A model generated the notes under the pieces. The model worked only from the letters and a program-made list of their open reading frames with translations. It ran no database searches and was not told the origin of the DNA. From the NCBI RefSeq assembly GCF_003130795.1, contig NZ_CP029352.1, positions 1,156,001-1,220,000 of the forward strand: DNA of 64,000 nucleotides, given 5' to 3'. Positions 28,296 through 38,312 of the stretch are shown here, piece by piece. This stretch comes from Azospirillum thermophilum. Its GTDB lineage: Bacteria; Pseudomonadota; Alphaproteobacteria; Azospirillales; Azospirillaceae. Positions within the stretch are counted from its first letter, which is position 1; every line of letters begins with the position of its first letter. Both the position numbers and the translations under genes were made by a program.

Positions 28296-28948
28296 ATGAA
28301 CGGATTTCTCATCGTCAACGGTCTGTCGGGTCTCCTGATCGTCACCTCCCTGCTGGTCACGCTGGCCGGCAAGCCGGCGAACTCGGCCCGCTTCTACGCG
28401 CTGCAGTCCTTCGTCCTGGTCATGCTGTTCGTGGCGCTGGCCGGGGCCACCGGGTCGGGCGAGCTCTACCTCTGGTCCTTCACCGCCTTCTTCACGAAGG
28501 TCGTGCTGGTCCCGGTCATCATGTACCGCACCTTCAGCAAGCTGAGCGACCCGGCGGTCGGCTCGGGGGCGGTGATGCCGACGGCGCTGTCGATCGTCGG
28601 CGCCGCGGCGGTGGTGATCCTCTGCTTCGGCGTGGCGTCCAAGGTGACGCTGCCCGCGGCCGACGCCATCAAGCCGGCGCTCGCCGTCTCGCTCGCCCTG
28701 TTCTTCGTCGGGCTCGGCTGCATCGTGGCGCAGCGCAACATCCTGAAGCAGGTGTTCGGCTACTGCCTGATGGAGAACGGTTCGCACCTGACCCTGGCCC
28801 TGCTCGCCCCAACGCCCCGGAGCTGGTGGAGATCGGCATCGCCACCGACGCCATCTTCGCGGTGGTGGTGATGGCGGCGCTGGGGTCCCGGATCTTCGCC
28901 ACGCTGCACACGCTCGACGCGCGCCAGCTCACGACCCTGAAGGGATGA
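28296..28948 (+). pseudogene. hyfE: hydrogenase-4 component E, HyfE; one-base frameshift, probably a sequencing error
   Basis: Small membrane subunit with NuoK-like helices. The 653-nt span would encode 217 residues, as in E. coli, if one base were added. The frame is normal to NGSHLTLALLAP, then breaks at 28807-28810: GCCCCAACG should read GCCCCCAACG. With the extra C it continues as APELVEIGIATDAIFAVVVM and ends at TGA 28946-28948, overlapping hyfF by ATGA. As sequenced it would end in 24 wrong residues at 28871. Conservation on both sides is high. Confidence 0.9.
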
Positions 28949-30585
28949 CCGCCATGGTACCCTCGATCCTTCCCCCCCTGCTGCTGCTCGGTCCGCTGGC
29001 CGTCGCGGTGTTCCTTCTGGCGCTGCCCCACTTCCGCGACTCCCTGCCCGAGGCGATGGCTTCCGACCGGACGAGCGTCAGGCTGCTGGAGCGCATCCAT
29101 GTGGGCTCCATCACCTACGTCTTCCTGCTCAGCCTGGCGGCGCTGGCCCAGGTGATCTCCGGCAGCGCGCTGGCCGCCTTCGGCGACTGGCTGTTCATCG
29201 ACTCGCTCGGCGCCATCTTCATGATGCTGATCGGCGTGGTGGGCCTGCTCACCGGCCTCTATTCCATCGGCTACATCCGGCACGACCTGGAGGCCGGGCT
29301 GATCGACGCCGGCAAGGTGCGCATCTACTACGGCTTCTTCAGCCTGTTCCTGTTCACCATGCTGCTGGCCGTCACCGCCAACAACATCATCATGATGTGG
29401 GCGGCGATCGAGGCGACGACGCTGGGCTCCGCCTTCCTGGTCGGGCTCTACGGGCAGAAGTCCTCGCTGGAGGCGGCCTGGAAATACGTCATCATCTGCA
29501 CGGTCGGCGTCGCCTTCGGCCTCTACGGCACGGTGCTGGTCTTCTCGAACGCCGCCGACGTGCTGGCCGATCCGCACCAGGCGGTGCTGTGGACGGCGCT
29601 GGTCGGCCATGCCGGCGAACTCGACCCGATGCTGGTCAAGCTGGCCTTCGTCTTCGCGCTGATCGGCTTCGGCACCAAGGCCGGCATCTTCCCGATGCAC
29701 GCCTGGCTGCCCGACGCCCATTCCGAGGCGCCGAGCCCGGTGTCCGGCCTGCTGTCGGGCGTGCTGCTGAAATGCGCCCTGCTGATCGTCATCCGCTTCT
29801 ACGTCATCACCGTCGGCACGGTCGGCGTCGACTTCCCGCAGATGCTGCTGCTGACGCTGGGCGTGCTGTCGGTCGGCGTTTCCTCCCTGCTGTTCTTCGT
29901 GCAGCAGGATCTGAAGCGCAAGCTGGCCTACTCCAGCATCGAGAATGTCGGGCTGATCGTCGTGGCGCTGGGCGTCGGCGGCCCGCTCGGCATCGCCGCG
30001 GCGCTGCTGCACTCGATCAACCACAGCTTCACCAAGGCGCTGTTCTTCTGCAGCTCGGGCAACGTGCTGATGAAGTACGGCACCCGCGACCTGCGCGCGG
30101 TCAAGGGCGTGCTGCGGGTGGCGCCCGCCACCGGGCTGCTGATGATGGGCTGCGCGCTGGCGCTGGCCGGCTTCCCGCCCTTCAACATCTTCGTCAGCGA
30201 GTTCATGGTCTTCATGGCCGGGCTGAACGAGGGCTACTTCTGGCTGATGATGCTGTGCGCCCTGTTCCTGTGCATCACCATCGCCGGGCTGGTGAAGATC
30301 GTCGCCGACAGCGTGCTGGGCAAGAGCCCGGAGACGATGGCGAAGGGTGATGTCGGCTGGCGCGCCCTGGCCCCGCTGGCGGTGCTGTTCGTCCTGGTGC
30401 TGACCATGGGCTTCGCGGTGCCGCAGCCGGTGGCGAACCTGGTCCAGCAGGCGACCGCGGTGGTCATGAACGGCGACACCCGGCCGGTCGTCGCCGCTCC
30501 CTGGCAGACATACGACACGGTGCGCGCCGGAACCGCCGGCGCCGTGGTGGCCGGCCGCCTCCCGCAGACGGAGATCTCGAAATGA
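28945..30585 (+). CDS. hyfF: hydrogenase-4 component F, HyfF (proton-pump antiporter-like subunit)
   Basis: A 546-residue NuoL/M/N-like membrane protein and the third antiporter-type subunit of the complex. Motifs: MWAAIEATTLGSAFLVGLY, FGTKAGIFPMHAWLPDAHSE, APSPVSGLLSGVLLKCAL, KRKLAYSSIENVGLIVVALG, and HSINHSFTKALFFCSSGN. The ATG lies in an ATGA overlap with hyfE. Its stop overlaps hyfG in the same way, so translation through hyfE-F-G is coupled. It runs slightly longer than E. coli HyfF through a C-terminal tail. Confidence 0.93.
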   Translation: MTAMVPSILPPLLLLGPLAVAVFLLALPHFRDSLPEAMASDRTSVRLLERIHVGSITYVFLLSLAALAQVISGSALAAFGDWLFIDSLGAIFMMLIGVVGLLTGLYSIGYIRHDLEAGLIDAGKVRIYYGFFSLFLFTMLLAVTANNIIMMWAAIEATTLGSAFLVGLYGQKSSLEAAWKYVIICTVGVAFGLYGTVLVFSNAADVLADPHQAVLWTALVGHAGELDPMLVKLAFVFALIGFGTKAGIFPMHAWLPDAHSEAPSPVSGLLSGVLLKCALLIVIRFYVITVGTVGVDFPQMLLLTLGVLSVGVSSLLFFVQQDLKRKLAYSSIENVGLIVVALGVGGPLGIAAALLHSINHSFTKALFFCSSGNVLMKYGTRDLRAVKGVLRVAPATGLLMMGCALALAGFPPFNIFVSEFMVFMAGLNEGYFWLMMLCALFLCITIAGLVKIVADSVLGKSPETMAKGDVGWRALAPLAVLFVLVLTMGFAVPQPVANLVQQATAVVMNGDTRPVVAAPWQTYDTVRAGTAGAVVAGRLPQTEISK

Positions 30586-32297
30586 ACCTCATCACTCCGG
30601 ACCGGGTCGGGAGCGGCTACATCGCCGCGCTGCGCGAGAGCCTCCCCCACGCCATCCTCGACGAATCCTGGCAGACCGACGCCCAGGTCACCATCACGGT
30701 CAAGACGCAGTCCCTGCCGGATGTCGTCGCCTCGCTCTACTACGACCAGGGCGGCTGGCTGTCGGTGATCGTCGGCAACGACGAACGGCCGCTCAACGGC
30801 GCCTATGCGGTCTACTACGTGCTGTCCATGGAGGGCGGCGAGCGCTGCCACGTCGTCGTCCGCGCCGAGGTGCCGGCCGACACGCTGGAATACCCCTCGG
30901 TCACGCCGCGGGTGCCGGCCTGCGTATGGGGCGAGCGCGAGGTGCGCGACATGTTCGGCCTGCGCCCGGTCGGGCTGCCCGACGAACGGCGCCTCGTCCT
31001 GCCGGACGACTGGCCGGACGAGCTCTATCCGCTGCGCAAGGACTCGATGGACTACCGGCTGCGGCCGGCGCCGACCACCGACGACGAGACCTACCAGTTC
31101 ATCAACGAAGCCAAGCAGGAGACCCGCGTCGTCCCGCTGGGTCCGCTGCACATCACCTCCGACGAGCCGGGCCACTTCCGCCTGTTCGTCGACGGCGAGG
31201 ACATCATCGACGCCGACTACCGCATGTTCTACGTCCACCGCGGCATGGAGAAGGTGGCCGAGACGCGGATGGGCTACAACGAGGTGACCTTCCTCGCCGA
31301 CCGCGTCTGCGGCATCTGCGGCTATGCCCACAGCGTCGCCTACGCCAGCTCCGTCGAGAATGCGCTGGGCATCAAGGTGCCGCCGCGCGCCCAGGCCATC
31401 CGCTCCATCCTGCTGGAGACGGAGCGGATGCACAGCCATCTGCTGAACCTCGGGCTGGTCTGCCACTTCATCGGCTTCGACACCGGCTTCATGCAGTTCT
31501 TCCGCGTCCGCGAGAAGGCGATGACGCTGGCCGAGCTGCTGACCGGCGCCCGCAAGACCTACGCGCTGAACCTGATCGGCGGCGTGCGCCGCGACATCCT
31601 GGGCGACCAGCAGGCCAGGACCCGCGAACTGATCGCCGAGCTGCGCGACGACGTGACCCGGCTGGTCGAGGTGCTGCTGTCCACCGCCAACGTCAGCGGC
31701 CGCGTCAAGGGCGTCGGGCGGCTCGACCCGCAGATCGCCCGCGACTACAGCCCGGTCGGCCCGGTGGTGCGGGGCAGCGGCCATCGCCGCGACACCCGCG
31801 CCGACCATGCCTTCGCCGGCTACAAGCTTCTCGATATGCCGGTGCATGTCGAGGAGGGCTGCGACGTGCTGTCCCGCACGCTGATCCGCGTGGCGGAGTT
31901 CTTCGACAGCCTGTGGATCATCGAGCAGCTTCTGGACAAGGCCCCCGGCGGCCCGGTGCTGACCGAGGACTTCACCTATGTCCCGCACAAGTTCGCCCTG
32001 GGCTTCACCGAAGCACCGCGCGGCGAGGACATCCACTGGTCGATGACCGGCGACAACCAGAAGCTCTACCGCTGGCGCTGCCGCGCCTCGACCTACAACA
32101 ACTGGCCGGTGCTGCGCTACATGCTGCGCGGCAACACGGTGTCGGACGCCCCGCTGATCGTGGGCAGCATCGACCCCTGCTACTCCTGCACCGACCGCGT
32201 GACCGTCGTCGACGTTCGCAAGAAGCGCGCGAAGACCATCGCCTACAAGGAGATGGAGCGCTACTGCCGCGAACGCACGGATTCACCGCTGAAGTAA
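30582..32297 (+). CDS. hyfG: hydrogenase-4 [NiFe] large subunit HyfG (NuoC-NuoD fusion)
   Basis: Catalytic subunit that reduces protons to H2 at the Ni-Fe(CN)2CO centre. The 571-residue protein has a NuoC-like N-terminal third (to about 165) fused to the large-subunit domain. Nickel ligands are Cys243 and Cys246 in [11 protein letters not shown], and Cys533 and Cys536 in [10 protein letters not shown] 32-residue C-terminal extension follows Arg539, the cleavage site used by HycI in E. coli HycE, so processing by the protease at 34130 is expected. The start overlaps the hyfF stop. Confidence 0.97.
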   Translation: MNLITPDRVGSGYIAALRESLPHAILDESWQTDAQVTITVKTQSLPDVVASLYYDQGGWLSVIVGNDERPLNGAYAVYYVLSMEGGERCHVVVRAEVPADTLEYPSVTPRVPACVWGEREVRDMFGLRPVGLPDERRLVLPDDWPDELYPLRKDSMDYRLRPAPTTDDETYQFINEAKQETRVVPLGPLHITSDEPGHFRLFVDGEDIIDADYRMFYVHRGMEKVAETRMGYNEVTFLADRVCGICGYAHSVAYASSVENALGIKVPPRAQAIRSILLETERMHSHLLNLGLVCHFIGFDTGFMQFFRVREKAMTLAELLTGARKTYALNLIGGVRRDILGDQQARTRELIAELRDDVTRLVEVLLSTANVSGRVKGVGRLDPQIARDYSPVGPVVRGSGHRRDTRADHAFAGYKLLDMPVHVEEGCDVLSRTLIRVAEFFDSLWIIEQLLDKAPGGPVLTEDFTYVPHKFALGFTEAPRGEDIHWSMTGDNQKLYRWRCRASTYNNWPVLRYMLRGNTVSDAPLIVGSIDPCYSCTDRVTVVDVRKKRAKTIAYKEMERYCRERTDSPLK

Positions 32298-32308
32298 GGG
32301 GGCGACCG

Positions 32309-32869
32309 ATGCTCAAGCTTCTCAAGGAAATCCTCCGCTCGGGCGAAGCGACGGTCCAGTACCCCTTCGCGCCGCTGGAGGTGTGCAAGGACTTCCGCGG
32401 CAAGCCCGAACACGATGCGGAACTCTGCATCGCCTGCGCGGCCTGCACGGTCGCCTGCCCGCCCAACGCGATCCAGATGGAGACCGACACGGCGGCGGGG
32501 ACCCGGACCTGGTCGATCAATTACGGGCGCTGCGTCTTCTGCGGCCGCTGCGAGGAATCCTGTCCGACCGGCGCCATCCGCCTGTCGGCCGATTTCGAGC
32601 TGGCGGTGGGCAACAAGGCCGACCTGACGCGCAAGGCGGTGTTCACGCTGGCCGAATGCGCCTGCTGCGGCAAGGCCTTCGCCCCGGCCAAGGAGGTCGA
32701 TTACGTCGCCCGGCTGCTCGGCCAGTCGGCGCGCAACCAGGAGGAGGCGGACCGCCTGCGGCTGACCGTCTCCACCTGCCCCGAGTGCAAGCGCAAGCAG
32801 GATGCCCATCAGGTCGCCCGGATGGAGATCGACCGCCAGTTGGGCCGCCAGTTGGAGACGACGCCATGA
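32309..32869 (+). CDS. hyfH: hydrogenase-4 component H, iron-sulfur subunit HyfH (NuoI-like)
   Basis: A 186-residue protein with two [4Fe-4S] motifs: Cys40/43/46/50 ([11 protein letters not shown]) and Cys75/78/81/85 ([12 protein letters not shown]). A cysteine-rich C-terminal part follows ([16 protein letters not shown]), as in HycF/HyfH. It should relay electrons from the ferredoxin subunits to HyfI. A GGGGGCGACCG site precedes ATG 32309, which decides the start in a long open frame. The stop overlaps hyfI by ATGA. Confidence 0.94.
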   Translation: MLKLLKEILRSGEATVQYPFAPLEVCKDFRGKPEHDAELCIACAACTVACPPNAIQMETDTAAGTRTWSINYGRCVFCGRCEESCPTGAIRLSADFELAVGNKADLTRKAVFTLAECACCGKAFAPAKEVDYVARLLGQSARNQEEADRLRLTVSTCPECKRKQDAHQVARMEIDRQLGRQLETTP

Positions 32870-33669
32870 ACCTCCCGGTCAATCCCAGAACCCTGACGGC
32901 GGAGCTGCCGACCATCTCCGTCTCCGATCAGATCGCCACGATGAAGAAGGCGCTGCTGAAGAACATCCAGCGGTCGGCCTACGTCTACCGGGTGGACTGC
33001 GGCGGCTGCAACGGCTGCGAGATCGAGATCTTCTCCTCCATCACCCCCGTCTTCGACGCGGAGCGCTTCGGCATCAAGGTCGTCGCCTCGCCGCGCCACG
33101 CCGACATCCTGCTGTTCACCGGGGCGGTGACCCGCGCCATGCGCTCGCCCGCCCTGCGCGCCTACGAGGCGGCCCCCGACCCCAAGATCGTCGTGTCCTA
33201 CGGCGCCTGCGGCTGCACCGGCGGCATCTTCCACGACCTCTACTGCGTGTGGGGCGGCACCGACAACATCGTGCCGGTGGACGTCTACATCCCCGGCTGC
33301 CCGCCGACGCCGGCCGCGACCATCCACGGCTTCGCCGTGGCGCTCGGCCTGCTGGATCAGAAGCTGAAGGCCGAGACCCATGTCGAGGCCGAAGGCGAGA
33401 CCGCCCCCCTGCCGCACCCGGACATCCCCTACGCCCTGCGCGTCCAACTGGAGCGCGAGGCGCGGCGGATGGCCGGCTACCGCCAGGGCCGCGACATCGT
33501 CGAGGAGTTCCTGTCCCTGCTGGAGGCCCAGGCGAAGGCCCCGGCCGCCGTGGCGCTGCCCGAGCGGATGCGCGCCTTCATCGCCGGCGAGGGCGACCCT
33601 CGCCGCGCCGAGATCCTCACCCGCCTGTCCGACCTGGTCGGCGGCACCGTCCGGGGGGCCACGCCATGA
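32866..33669 (+). CDS. hyfI: hydrogenase-4 small subunit HyfI (NuoB-like)
   Basis: A 267-residue subunit that carries the [4Fe-4S] cluster nearest the NiFe centre. Candidate ligands are Cys45/48/51 in [11 protein letters not shown], Cys115/117 in GACGCTGG and Cys145 in IPGCPPTP, the HycG/NuoB pattern. The C-terminal half is helical and basic, as in HycG. ATGA overlaps link it to hyfH and hyfJ on both sides. It pairs with HyfG to form the peripheral hydrogenase arm. Confidence 0.95.
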   Translation: MNLPVNPRTLTAELPTISVSDQIATMKKALLKNIQRSAYVYRVDCGGCNGCEIEIFSSITPVFDAERFGIKVVASPRHADILLFTGAVTRAMRSPALRAYEAAPDPKIVVSYGACGCTGGIFHDLYCVWGGTDNIVPVDVYIPGCPPTPAATIHGFAVALGLLDQKLKAETHVEAEGETAPLPHPDIPYALRVQLEREARRMAGYRQGRDIVEEFLSLLEAQAKAPAAVALPERMRAFIAGEGDPRRAEILTRLSDLVGGTVRGATP

Positions 33670-34133
33670 CGGACCCGATGCAGGCCGGCCCCGCCTCGGC
33701 GGCGGGGCTGCGCGCCGCCCGCGGGGCGACGCCCGAGGTGGTGTTCTACCAGCTCAACGCCAAGGTTCTGGAGCGGGCGGAGGACATCCCCGAGGACGCC
33801 AAGCAGGTGGTCTACTATTCGCTCGCCATCGGGCACCACATCGGCGTCTTCGATTGCTTCAAGCCGGCCTTCCGCTGCTCCACCGCGGTCTACGACCGCG
33901 TGCTGGAGGCGCTGAGCGGCAGCGGCGAGGCGCACCGCAAGCTGTCCGGCCTGCTGCGCTTCGGCGAGATCACCGTGGATTCCAGCCACGTCAAGCCGCT
34001 GATCGCGGCCATCGAGGAGGCCCTGCCGGCCGCCGCCCCCGACGTGGCGGCCTGGCTCGACCGGCTGCGCAGCTCGCTCGACGCCATCCGGCGCGAGCCG
34101 GCGATCTATCTGATGGGGAGGCGGCTGTCATGA
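33666..34133 (+). CDS. hyfJ: formate hydrogenlyase maturation protein HyfJ/HycH
   Basis: A 155-residue cytoplasmic protein of the HycH family, required for assembly of active formate hydrogenlyase but not part of the final complex. Recognisable parts are [39 protein letters not shown] and the [17 protein letters not shown] segment. It overlaps hyfI upstream and hycI downstream (ATGA at both ends), consistent with coupled translation of maturation factors. Confidence 0.9.
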   Translation: MTDPMQAGPASAAGLRAARGATPEVVFYQLNAKVLERAEDIPEDAKQVVYYSLAIGHHIGVFDCFKPAFRCSTAVYDRVLEALSGSGEAHRKLSGLLRFGEITVDSSHVKPLIAAIEEALPAAAPDVAAWLDRLRSSLDAIRREPAIYLMGRRLS

Positions 34134-34588
34134 CCGATGTCGTATTCACCGTAGGCAACGTGCTGCGCGGCGACGACGGCGCCGGCCCGCTGCTGGCCCA
34201 GCTTCTCGACGAGGAGCCGGCGCCGGGCTGGACGGTGGTCGACGGGGCGGACGTCCCGGAGAACCACACCCACCACATCCGCGCGCTCGCCCCGCGGCGG
34301 CTGCTGATCGTCGACGCCGCCGACATGGAGCTGGCGCCCGGCGAGGTGCGGCTGATCGATCAGGACAGCGTCGCCGAGCAGTTCCTGGTGACCACCCACG
34401 CGATCCCGCTGAACTTCCTGATCGACAGCCTGCGGGAGACGGTGCCCGAGGTGCTGTTCCTCGGCATCCAGCCGCAGGACACCAGCTTCTACGCGCCGGT
34501 GACGACCATGGTGCGCGAGGCCGTGGAGGCGGTCCACGACCGGCTCGTCCGCGGCGAAGGGTTCGAGGTCTATCAAAACGCGGGCTGA
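34130..34588 (+). CDS. hycI: hydrogenase maturation protease HycI-type
   Basis: A 152-residue endopeptidase that removes the C-terminal extension of the large subunit after nickel insertion. Metal-binding residues fall at Asp16, Asp62 and His90, the same numbers as in E. coli HycI. The motifs are GNVLRGDDGAGPLL, LLIVDAADMELAPGE and FLVTTHAIPLNFLID. Its substrate is almost certainly HyfG in the same operon. Last gene of hyf; a short hairpin without a U tract (34578-34595) overlaps its stop. Confidence 0.95.
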   Translation: MTDVVFTVGNVLRGDDGAGPLLAQLLDEEPAPGWTVVDGADVPENHTHHIRALAPRRLLIVDAADMELAPGEVRLIDQDSVAEQFLVTTHAIPLNFLIDSLRETVPEVLFLGIQPQDTSFYAPVTTMVREAVEAVHDRLVRGEGFEVYQNAG

Positions 34589-34844
34589 CCCGCGTCGCCG
34601 CCCGCCTCGCCGGCCCCCGCCGCCCCATCGCATAGGGGCGGGGTGGTCCGAGGTCGGCCGTTCACAGCGCTGCGACGCGGTTCCTCCGCGCCCGACGCAC
34701 CACGACCAGACGCCGACCGCGTCGCCGATCGGCGCCTTCTGCAAGCCGGTCGCCCCCACCCGACCGCGGACGGTCCGACGACCGGCCGGCGGGCCCAGGG
34801 ACAGACCACGTCCGGAACAGTTCCAAGAACGGGGGAACTCCGTC

Positions 34845-35756
34845 ATGGCAACGGATTCTGCATCGAAAGACTCGCCTGTACTCGGCATGGACGCCTATTC
34901 GCCCGCCGAAATCCAGGACAAGGTTGAAAAGCTCGGCGTGAAGAAGGCGACGATGCCCTTCATCCCCAGCTTCATGCTGGCGGTCGTCGCCGGCGGCGGC
35001 ATCGGCCTCGGCGGCATGTTCTTCTGCATCGTGCTGGCCGACCCGGCCCTGTCCTTCGCGGTCCAGCGGGTGCTGGGCGGCCTCGTCTTCTCGCTCGGCC
35101 TGTCGCTCGTCATGGTGGGCGGCGCCGAGCTCTTCACCGGCAACTGCCTGATCGTGATGGCGCGGGCCAACGGCCAGATCAGCACGTCGCAGGTCCTGCG
35201 CAACTGGGCGACGATCTGGATCGGCAACGCGGTGGGCGCCTTCGGCCTCGTCTTCCTGATCTACATGTCGCACCACACCGAACTCAACAACGGCGCGGTC
35301 GGCGCGGCCGTCCTGAAGCTCGCCATCGGCAAGATCGCTCCCGATTCCGTGACGATCTTCTTCAAGGGCATCATGTGCAACCTGCTGGTCTGCCTGGCGG
35401 TGTGGCTCGCCTATGCCGGCCGCACGGTGACCGACAAGATCGTGGCGCTGACCCTGCCGGTCGCCGCCTTCGTCGCCGCCGGCTTCGAGCACTGCATCGC
35501 CAACCTGTACTTCCTGCCGCTCGCCTATGTGCTGAAGGTGACGGAGCATGTGCCGGCCGGGATGGACGTGTCGATGATCACGGCCGGCGGCATCCTGCAC
35601 AACCTGCTGTTCGCCACGCTGGGCAACATCGTCGGCGGTTCCGTCTTCGTCGGCGGCGTCTACTGGCTGATCTACCGCAAGGGCCTGGGCGGCCTGACCC
35701 CCCTTCCCTCGCGCAAGGCGGTGCCGGCGATGGGGCAGCCGGCGGTGAACCACTGA
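34845..35756 (+). CDS. focA: formate channel of the FNT family (FocA-type)
   Basis: A 303-residue pentameric formate/nitrite transporter with six membrane segments. It has the N-terminal [18 protein letters not shown] helix, a [11 protein letters not shown] motif after helix 2, a [16 protein letters not shown] helix-4 segment (seen as [12 protein letters not shown]) and the central His216 in [15 protein letters not shown]. Sited between the hydrogenase operon and moaA, it should supply or release formate for the lyase. The 256-bp gap upstream holds no gene. GGGGGAACTCCGTC precedes ATG 34845. Confidence 0.93.
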   Translation: MATDSASKDSPVLGMDAYSPAEIQDKVEKLGVKKATMPFIPSFMLAVVAGGGIGLGGMFFCIVLADPALSFAVQRVLGGLVFSLGLSLVMVGGAELFTGNCLIVMARANGQISTSQVLRNWATIWIGNAVGAFGLVFLIYMSHHTELNNGAVGAAVLKLAIGKIAPDSVTIFFKGIMCNLLVCLAVWLAYAGRTVTDKIVALTLPVAAFVAAGFEHCIANLYFLPLAYVLKVTEHVPAGMDVSMITAGGILHNLLFATLGNIVGGSVFVGGVYWLIYRKGLGGLTPLPSRKAVPAMGQPAVNH

Positions 35757-35862
35757 GCCGCCGGTCACCCCACCGGTTCCATCGACCCGAGGTTCCCCGG
35801 ACGGGCGGCCCGGCACACCCGCCGCGCCGCCCCCCGCGGGCCTCCCTGCCAGAGCGACCATC

Positions 35863-36909
35863 ATGACAGACGAAAGCCCCTCGGACACCGGCGCCGCGCC
35901 GGAAACTCCCCCGCGCAAGGGGCTGGTCGACCGGCACGGCCGGACGATCGACTATCTGCGCGTTTCGGTCACCGACCGCTGCAACTACCGCTGCGTCTAT
36001 TGCATGGGTTCCGACACCACCTTCCTCCCGCGCGAGGAGGTGCTGCGGCTCGACGAGATCGACCGGCTCTGCTCCATCTTCATCGGGCGGGGCGTGCGCA
36101 AGCTCCGGCTGACCGGCGGCGAGCCGCTGGTGCGGCGCAACATCCTGGTGCTGATCCAGTCGCTGTCCCGCCATCTGCGCTCCGGCGCGCTGGAGGAGCT
36201 GACGCTGACCACCAACGGGTCGCAGCTCGCCCGCCTCGCCCCGGCGCTGCGGGCGGCGGGAGTGCGCCGGATCAACCTGTCGCTCGACACGCTGGACCCC
36301 GACAGCTTCGCCGGCCTGACCCGGCGCGGCCGCCTCGCCGACGTGCTGGACGGCATCGACGCCGCCTTGGCGCTGGGCTTCGCGCTGAAGCTGAACATGG
36401 TGGTGATGCGCGGGGTCAACGACGGCGAGATCGAGCCGCTGATGCTGTTCGCCCACGAGCGCGGCATGGACCTGACGTTGATCGAGGTGATGCCGCTGGG
36501 CGGCGCCGACGGCGGGCGCAGCGCGCAGTTCCTGCCGCTCACCGAGGCGCGCGCGAGGCTGGCCGAACGCTACACCCTGATCGACGTCGCCGACCGCACC
36601 TGCGGCCCGGCGCGCTATGTCCGCGTGACGGAAACCGGTGGCCGCGTCGGCTTCGTCACGCCGATGACCCACAGCTTCTGCGGCACCTGCAACCGGCTGC
36701 GGCTGACCTGCACGGGCCAGCTCGCGCTGTGCCTGGGGCGGGAGGGCATGGTCGATCTGCGCACGCCGCTGCGCCTGTCCGACGATGACGAGGCGATCCA
36801 CCGCGCCATCGACGGGGCGATGCTGCGCAAGCCGAAGGGCCACGACTTCGCCGCCGTGCCGCCCGGCCGGCCGGCGCTCGCCCGCCCCATGAGCATGACG
36901 GGAGGATGA
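35863..36909 (+). CDS. moaA: GTP 3',8-cyclase MoaA
   Basis: Radical SAM enzyme that starts molybdenum cofactor synthesis from GTP. The 348-residue protein has the SAM cluster motif Cys40-x3-Cys44-x2-Cys47 (CNYRCVYC) and the C-terminal cluster Cys273-x2-Cys276-x13-Cys290 ([13 protein letters not shown]). It also has [12 protein letters not shown] and ends in Gly-Gly as MoaA must. Its place beside focA and fdhD suggests local supply of molybdopterin to FdhF. A terminator follows. Confidence 0.96.
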   Translation: MTDESPSDTGAAPETPPRKGLVDRHGRTIDYLRVSVTDRCNYRCVYCMGSDTTFLPREEVLRLDEIDRLCSIFIGRGVRKLRLTGGEPLVRRNILVLIQSLSRHLRSGALEELTLTTNGSQLARLAPALRAAGVRRINLSLDTLDPDSFAGLTRRGRLADVLDGIDAALALGFALKLNMVVMRGVNDGEIEPLMLFAHERGMDLTLIEVMPLGGADGGRSAQFLPLTEARARLAERYTLIDVADRTCGPARYVRVTETGGRVGFVTPMTHSFCGTCNRLRLTCTGQLALCLGREGMVDLRTPLRLSDDDEAIHRAIDGAMLRKPKGHDFAAVPPGRPALARPMSMTGG

Positions 36910-36927
36910 GGCCGGGGCGCATGAGGA

Positions 36928-36963
36928 AAGGCCGGACCGCAAGCGGCCCGGCCTTCCGGTTTT
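36928..36963 (+). terminator. hairpin terminator between moaA and fdhD
   Basis: Stem AAGGCCGG-a-CCGC / GCGG-c-CCGGCCTT with a 2-nt loop, then CCGGTTTT on the plus strand and AAA before it, so it could act in both directions between these convergent genes. Confidence 0.7.
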
Positions 36964-36975
36964 CCGGTCCGGGTC

Positions 36976-37842
36976 TCAGTCCAGCGTGGCGACGCGCGAG
37001 GGAACCGCATAGACGGTGAAGCGCCCCTCGCGGACGAAGGCGACGACCCCCACCCCCACCGTCCCGGCGAAGCCGACGCAGAGCGAGGTCGGGGCGGAGA
37101 TGGCGGCGATCAGCGGGATGCCGGCGGCGGCCGTCTTGTGGACCATCTCGAAGGAACAGCGGCTCGACACCACGACGAAGCCGCCGGTCGGGTCGACCCC
37201 CTCGCGCGCCAGATGGCCGATCAGCTTGTCGAGCGCGTTGTGCCGGCCGACATCCTCGCGCACCGCGACCAGTTGGCCGTCGGCACGGGCGAAGCCGGCG
37301 GCATGGACGGCCCCGGTCTCGCGGTTCAGGCTTTGCCGCGACGGCAGGGCGGCCATGGCGCGGCGGATGGCGTCCGGCGCGATGCGCGCGGTGGAGCGGA
37401 TCGGGTCGAGCGGGCGCAGCGTCTCGGCGAAGCTGTCGGTGCCGCAGCGGCCGCAGCCGGAGCCGCCCATCAGGTTGCGCTTGCGGCGCAGCAGGGCGGC
37501 CAGCCGCTCGACCGGCAGCTCCATGCGGATGCGCACGCCGTCGGCCAGCTCGTCGATGCTGGTGATCGACAGCTCCTCGGCGCTGCCGACGATGCCCTCG
37601 CTGAGGGAGAACCCCGTGGCGAAGTCCTCCAGGTCGGTCGGCGTCGCGAGCATCACCGCGAAGAGGTCGCCGGCATAAACCAGCCCCACCGGCACCTCGT
37701 CGACGATCTTCTCCTCCCGGCCGGACACGGCCGGGCCGTTGCAGACGGTCGCCGGCACGCGGCGAACCCCCCGGTTGGCGAGGGGGTGCGCCGGGGTGAG
37801 GCGGGCGGGGGCCGCGGCGGCACAGGCGGTTGCATGGTCCAT
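36976..37842 (-). CDS. fdhD: formate dehydrogenase accessory sulfurtransferase FdhD
   Basis: Transfers sulfur from IscS to the molybdenum cofactor, needed for formate dehydrogenase activity. The 288-residue protein has the sulfur-transfer motif Cys130-GR-Cys133 (GSGCGRCGTDS), DFATGFSLSEGIV, REDVGRHNALDKLIG and SSRCSFEMVHKTAAAGIP, all FdhD signatures. It converges on moaA and diverges from the second hypA operon. The expected client is the FdhF at 19883. Confidence 0.95.
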   Translation of the reverse strand: MDHATACAAAAPARLTPAHPLANRGVRRVPATVCNGPAVSGREEKIVDEVPVGLVYAGDLFAVMLATPTDLEDFATGFSLSEGIVGSAEELSITSIDELADGVRIRMELPVERLAALLRRKRNLMGGSGCGRCGTDSFAETLRPLDPIRSTARIAPDAIRRAMAALPSRQSLNRETGAVHAAGFARADGQLVAVREDVGRHNALDKLIGHLAREGVDPTGGFVVVSSRCSFEMVHKTAAAGIPLIAAISAPTSLCVGFAGTVGVGVVAFVREGRFTVYAVPSRVATLD

Positions 37843-38312
37843 GGTTCAGCCGAAACCCTGTCTCGTGGGAAAGGCGCGGGATCGAGGATGGTCCGGATCG
37901 TCGGGGAACCGGCGTCGGCCGGACGCTCCCCTCGGGCGCATCACCGCGAGACCGCGCCGGACTCCTGCGACCCCGGCCGACGGTCATGCTGCGACTCTGC
38001 GCCCATGGGCCGGAAAACGACATGCGACATTCTGGCTCACCATCAATATTCATGCGGTCGTCATGAAATAAAATCCGGTTATCGGTCCATAGAAATCACT
38101 TATCGCCGCTTATAATGAAATGCATCCGGCCAAGAAAACGGGATTTGCGGTTTGCCATCTTCTTTCTTCAGTGATATATCCTGAGACAGTCATCTTTTTG
38201 AAGCGCCCTACCCGCAAGCGGACACTGCGGCCGTCTCAAGGGATGACCGCCGACAACGGGCCTGCGACTCCGACATCTGGCGCGGCCGGCCCGACCCGGG
38301 CGGAGACCGACG
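37843..38312. promoter_or_regulatory. divergent control region between fdhD and hypA2-hypBCDE
   Basis: 470 bp without a supported gene; 38030-38210 is AT-rich. It holds GAAATCACTTATCGCC (38092-38107), which matches 14 of 16 bases of GAAATCGCTTATTGCC in the hydN-hyfA control region (22809-22824). A TATAAT follows at 38111-38116, and CTTAT is repeated one helical turn apart (38099 and 38109). A weak GG-N10-GC arrangement at 38012-38025 was not accepted as a sigma-54 promoter. Confidence 0.6.
38092..38116 (+). promoter_or_regulatory. shared regulatory element overlapping a TATAAT box upstream of hypA2
   Basis: The 16-base element described for the hydN-hyfA region recurs here directly ahead of a perfect TATAAT, about 200 bp before the hypA start. 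Its position over the expected -35 zone suits an activator-dependent promoter. Inference from sequence. Confidence 0.45.

Noticed and set aside
23825..28948. Programmed frameshifting in hyfB and hyfE
   Set aside because: No slippery heptamer, pseudoknot or internal ribosome site was found, and each break is fixed by one C in a C run, the same pattern seen in unrelated genes.
38012..38025. GG-N10-GC at 38012-38025 as a sigma-54 promoter for hypA2
   Set aside because: Spacing fits, but the flanking bases (CCGGAAAA, ATGCG) match the consensus poorly.
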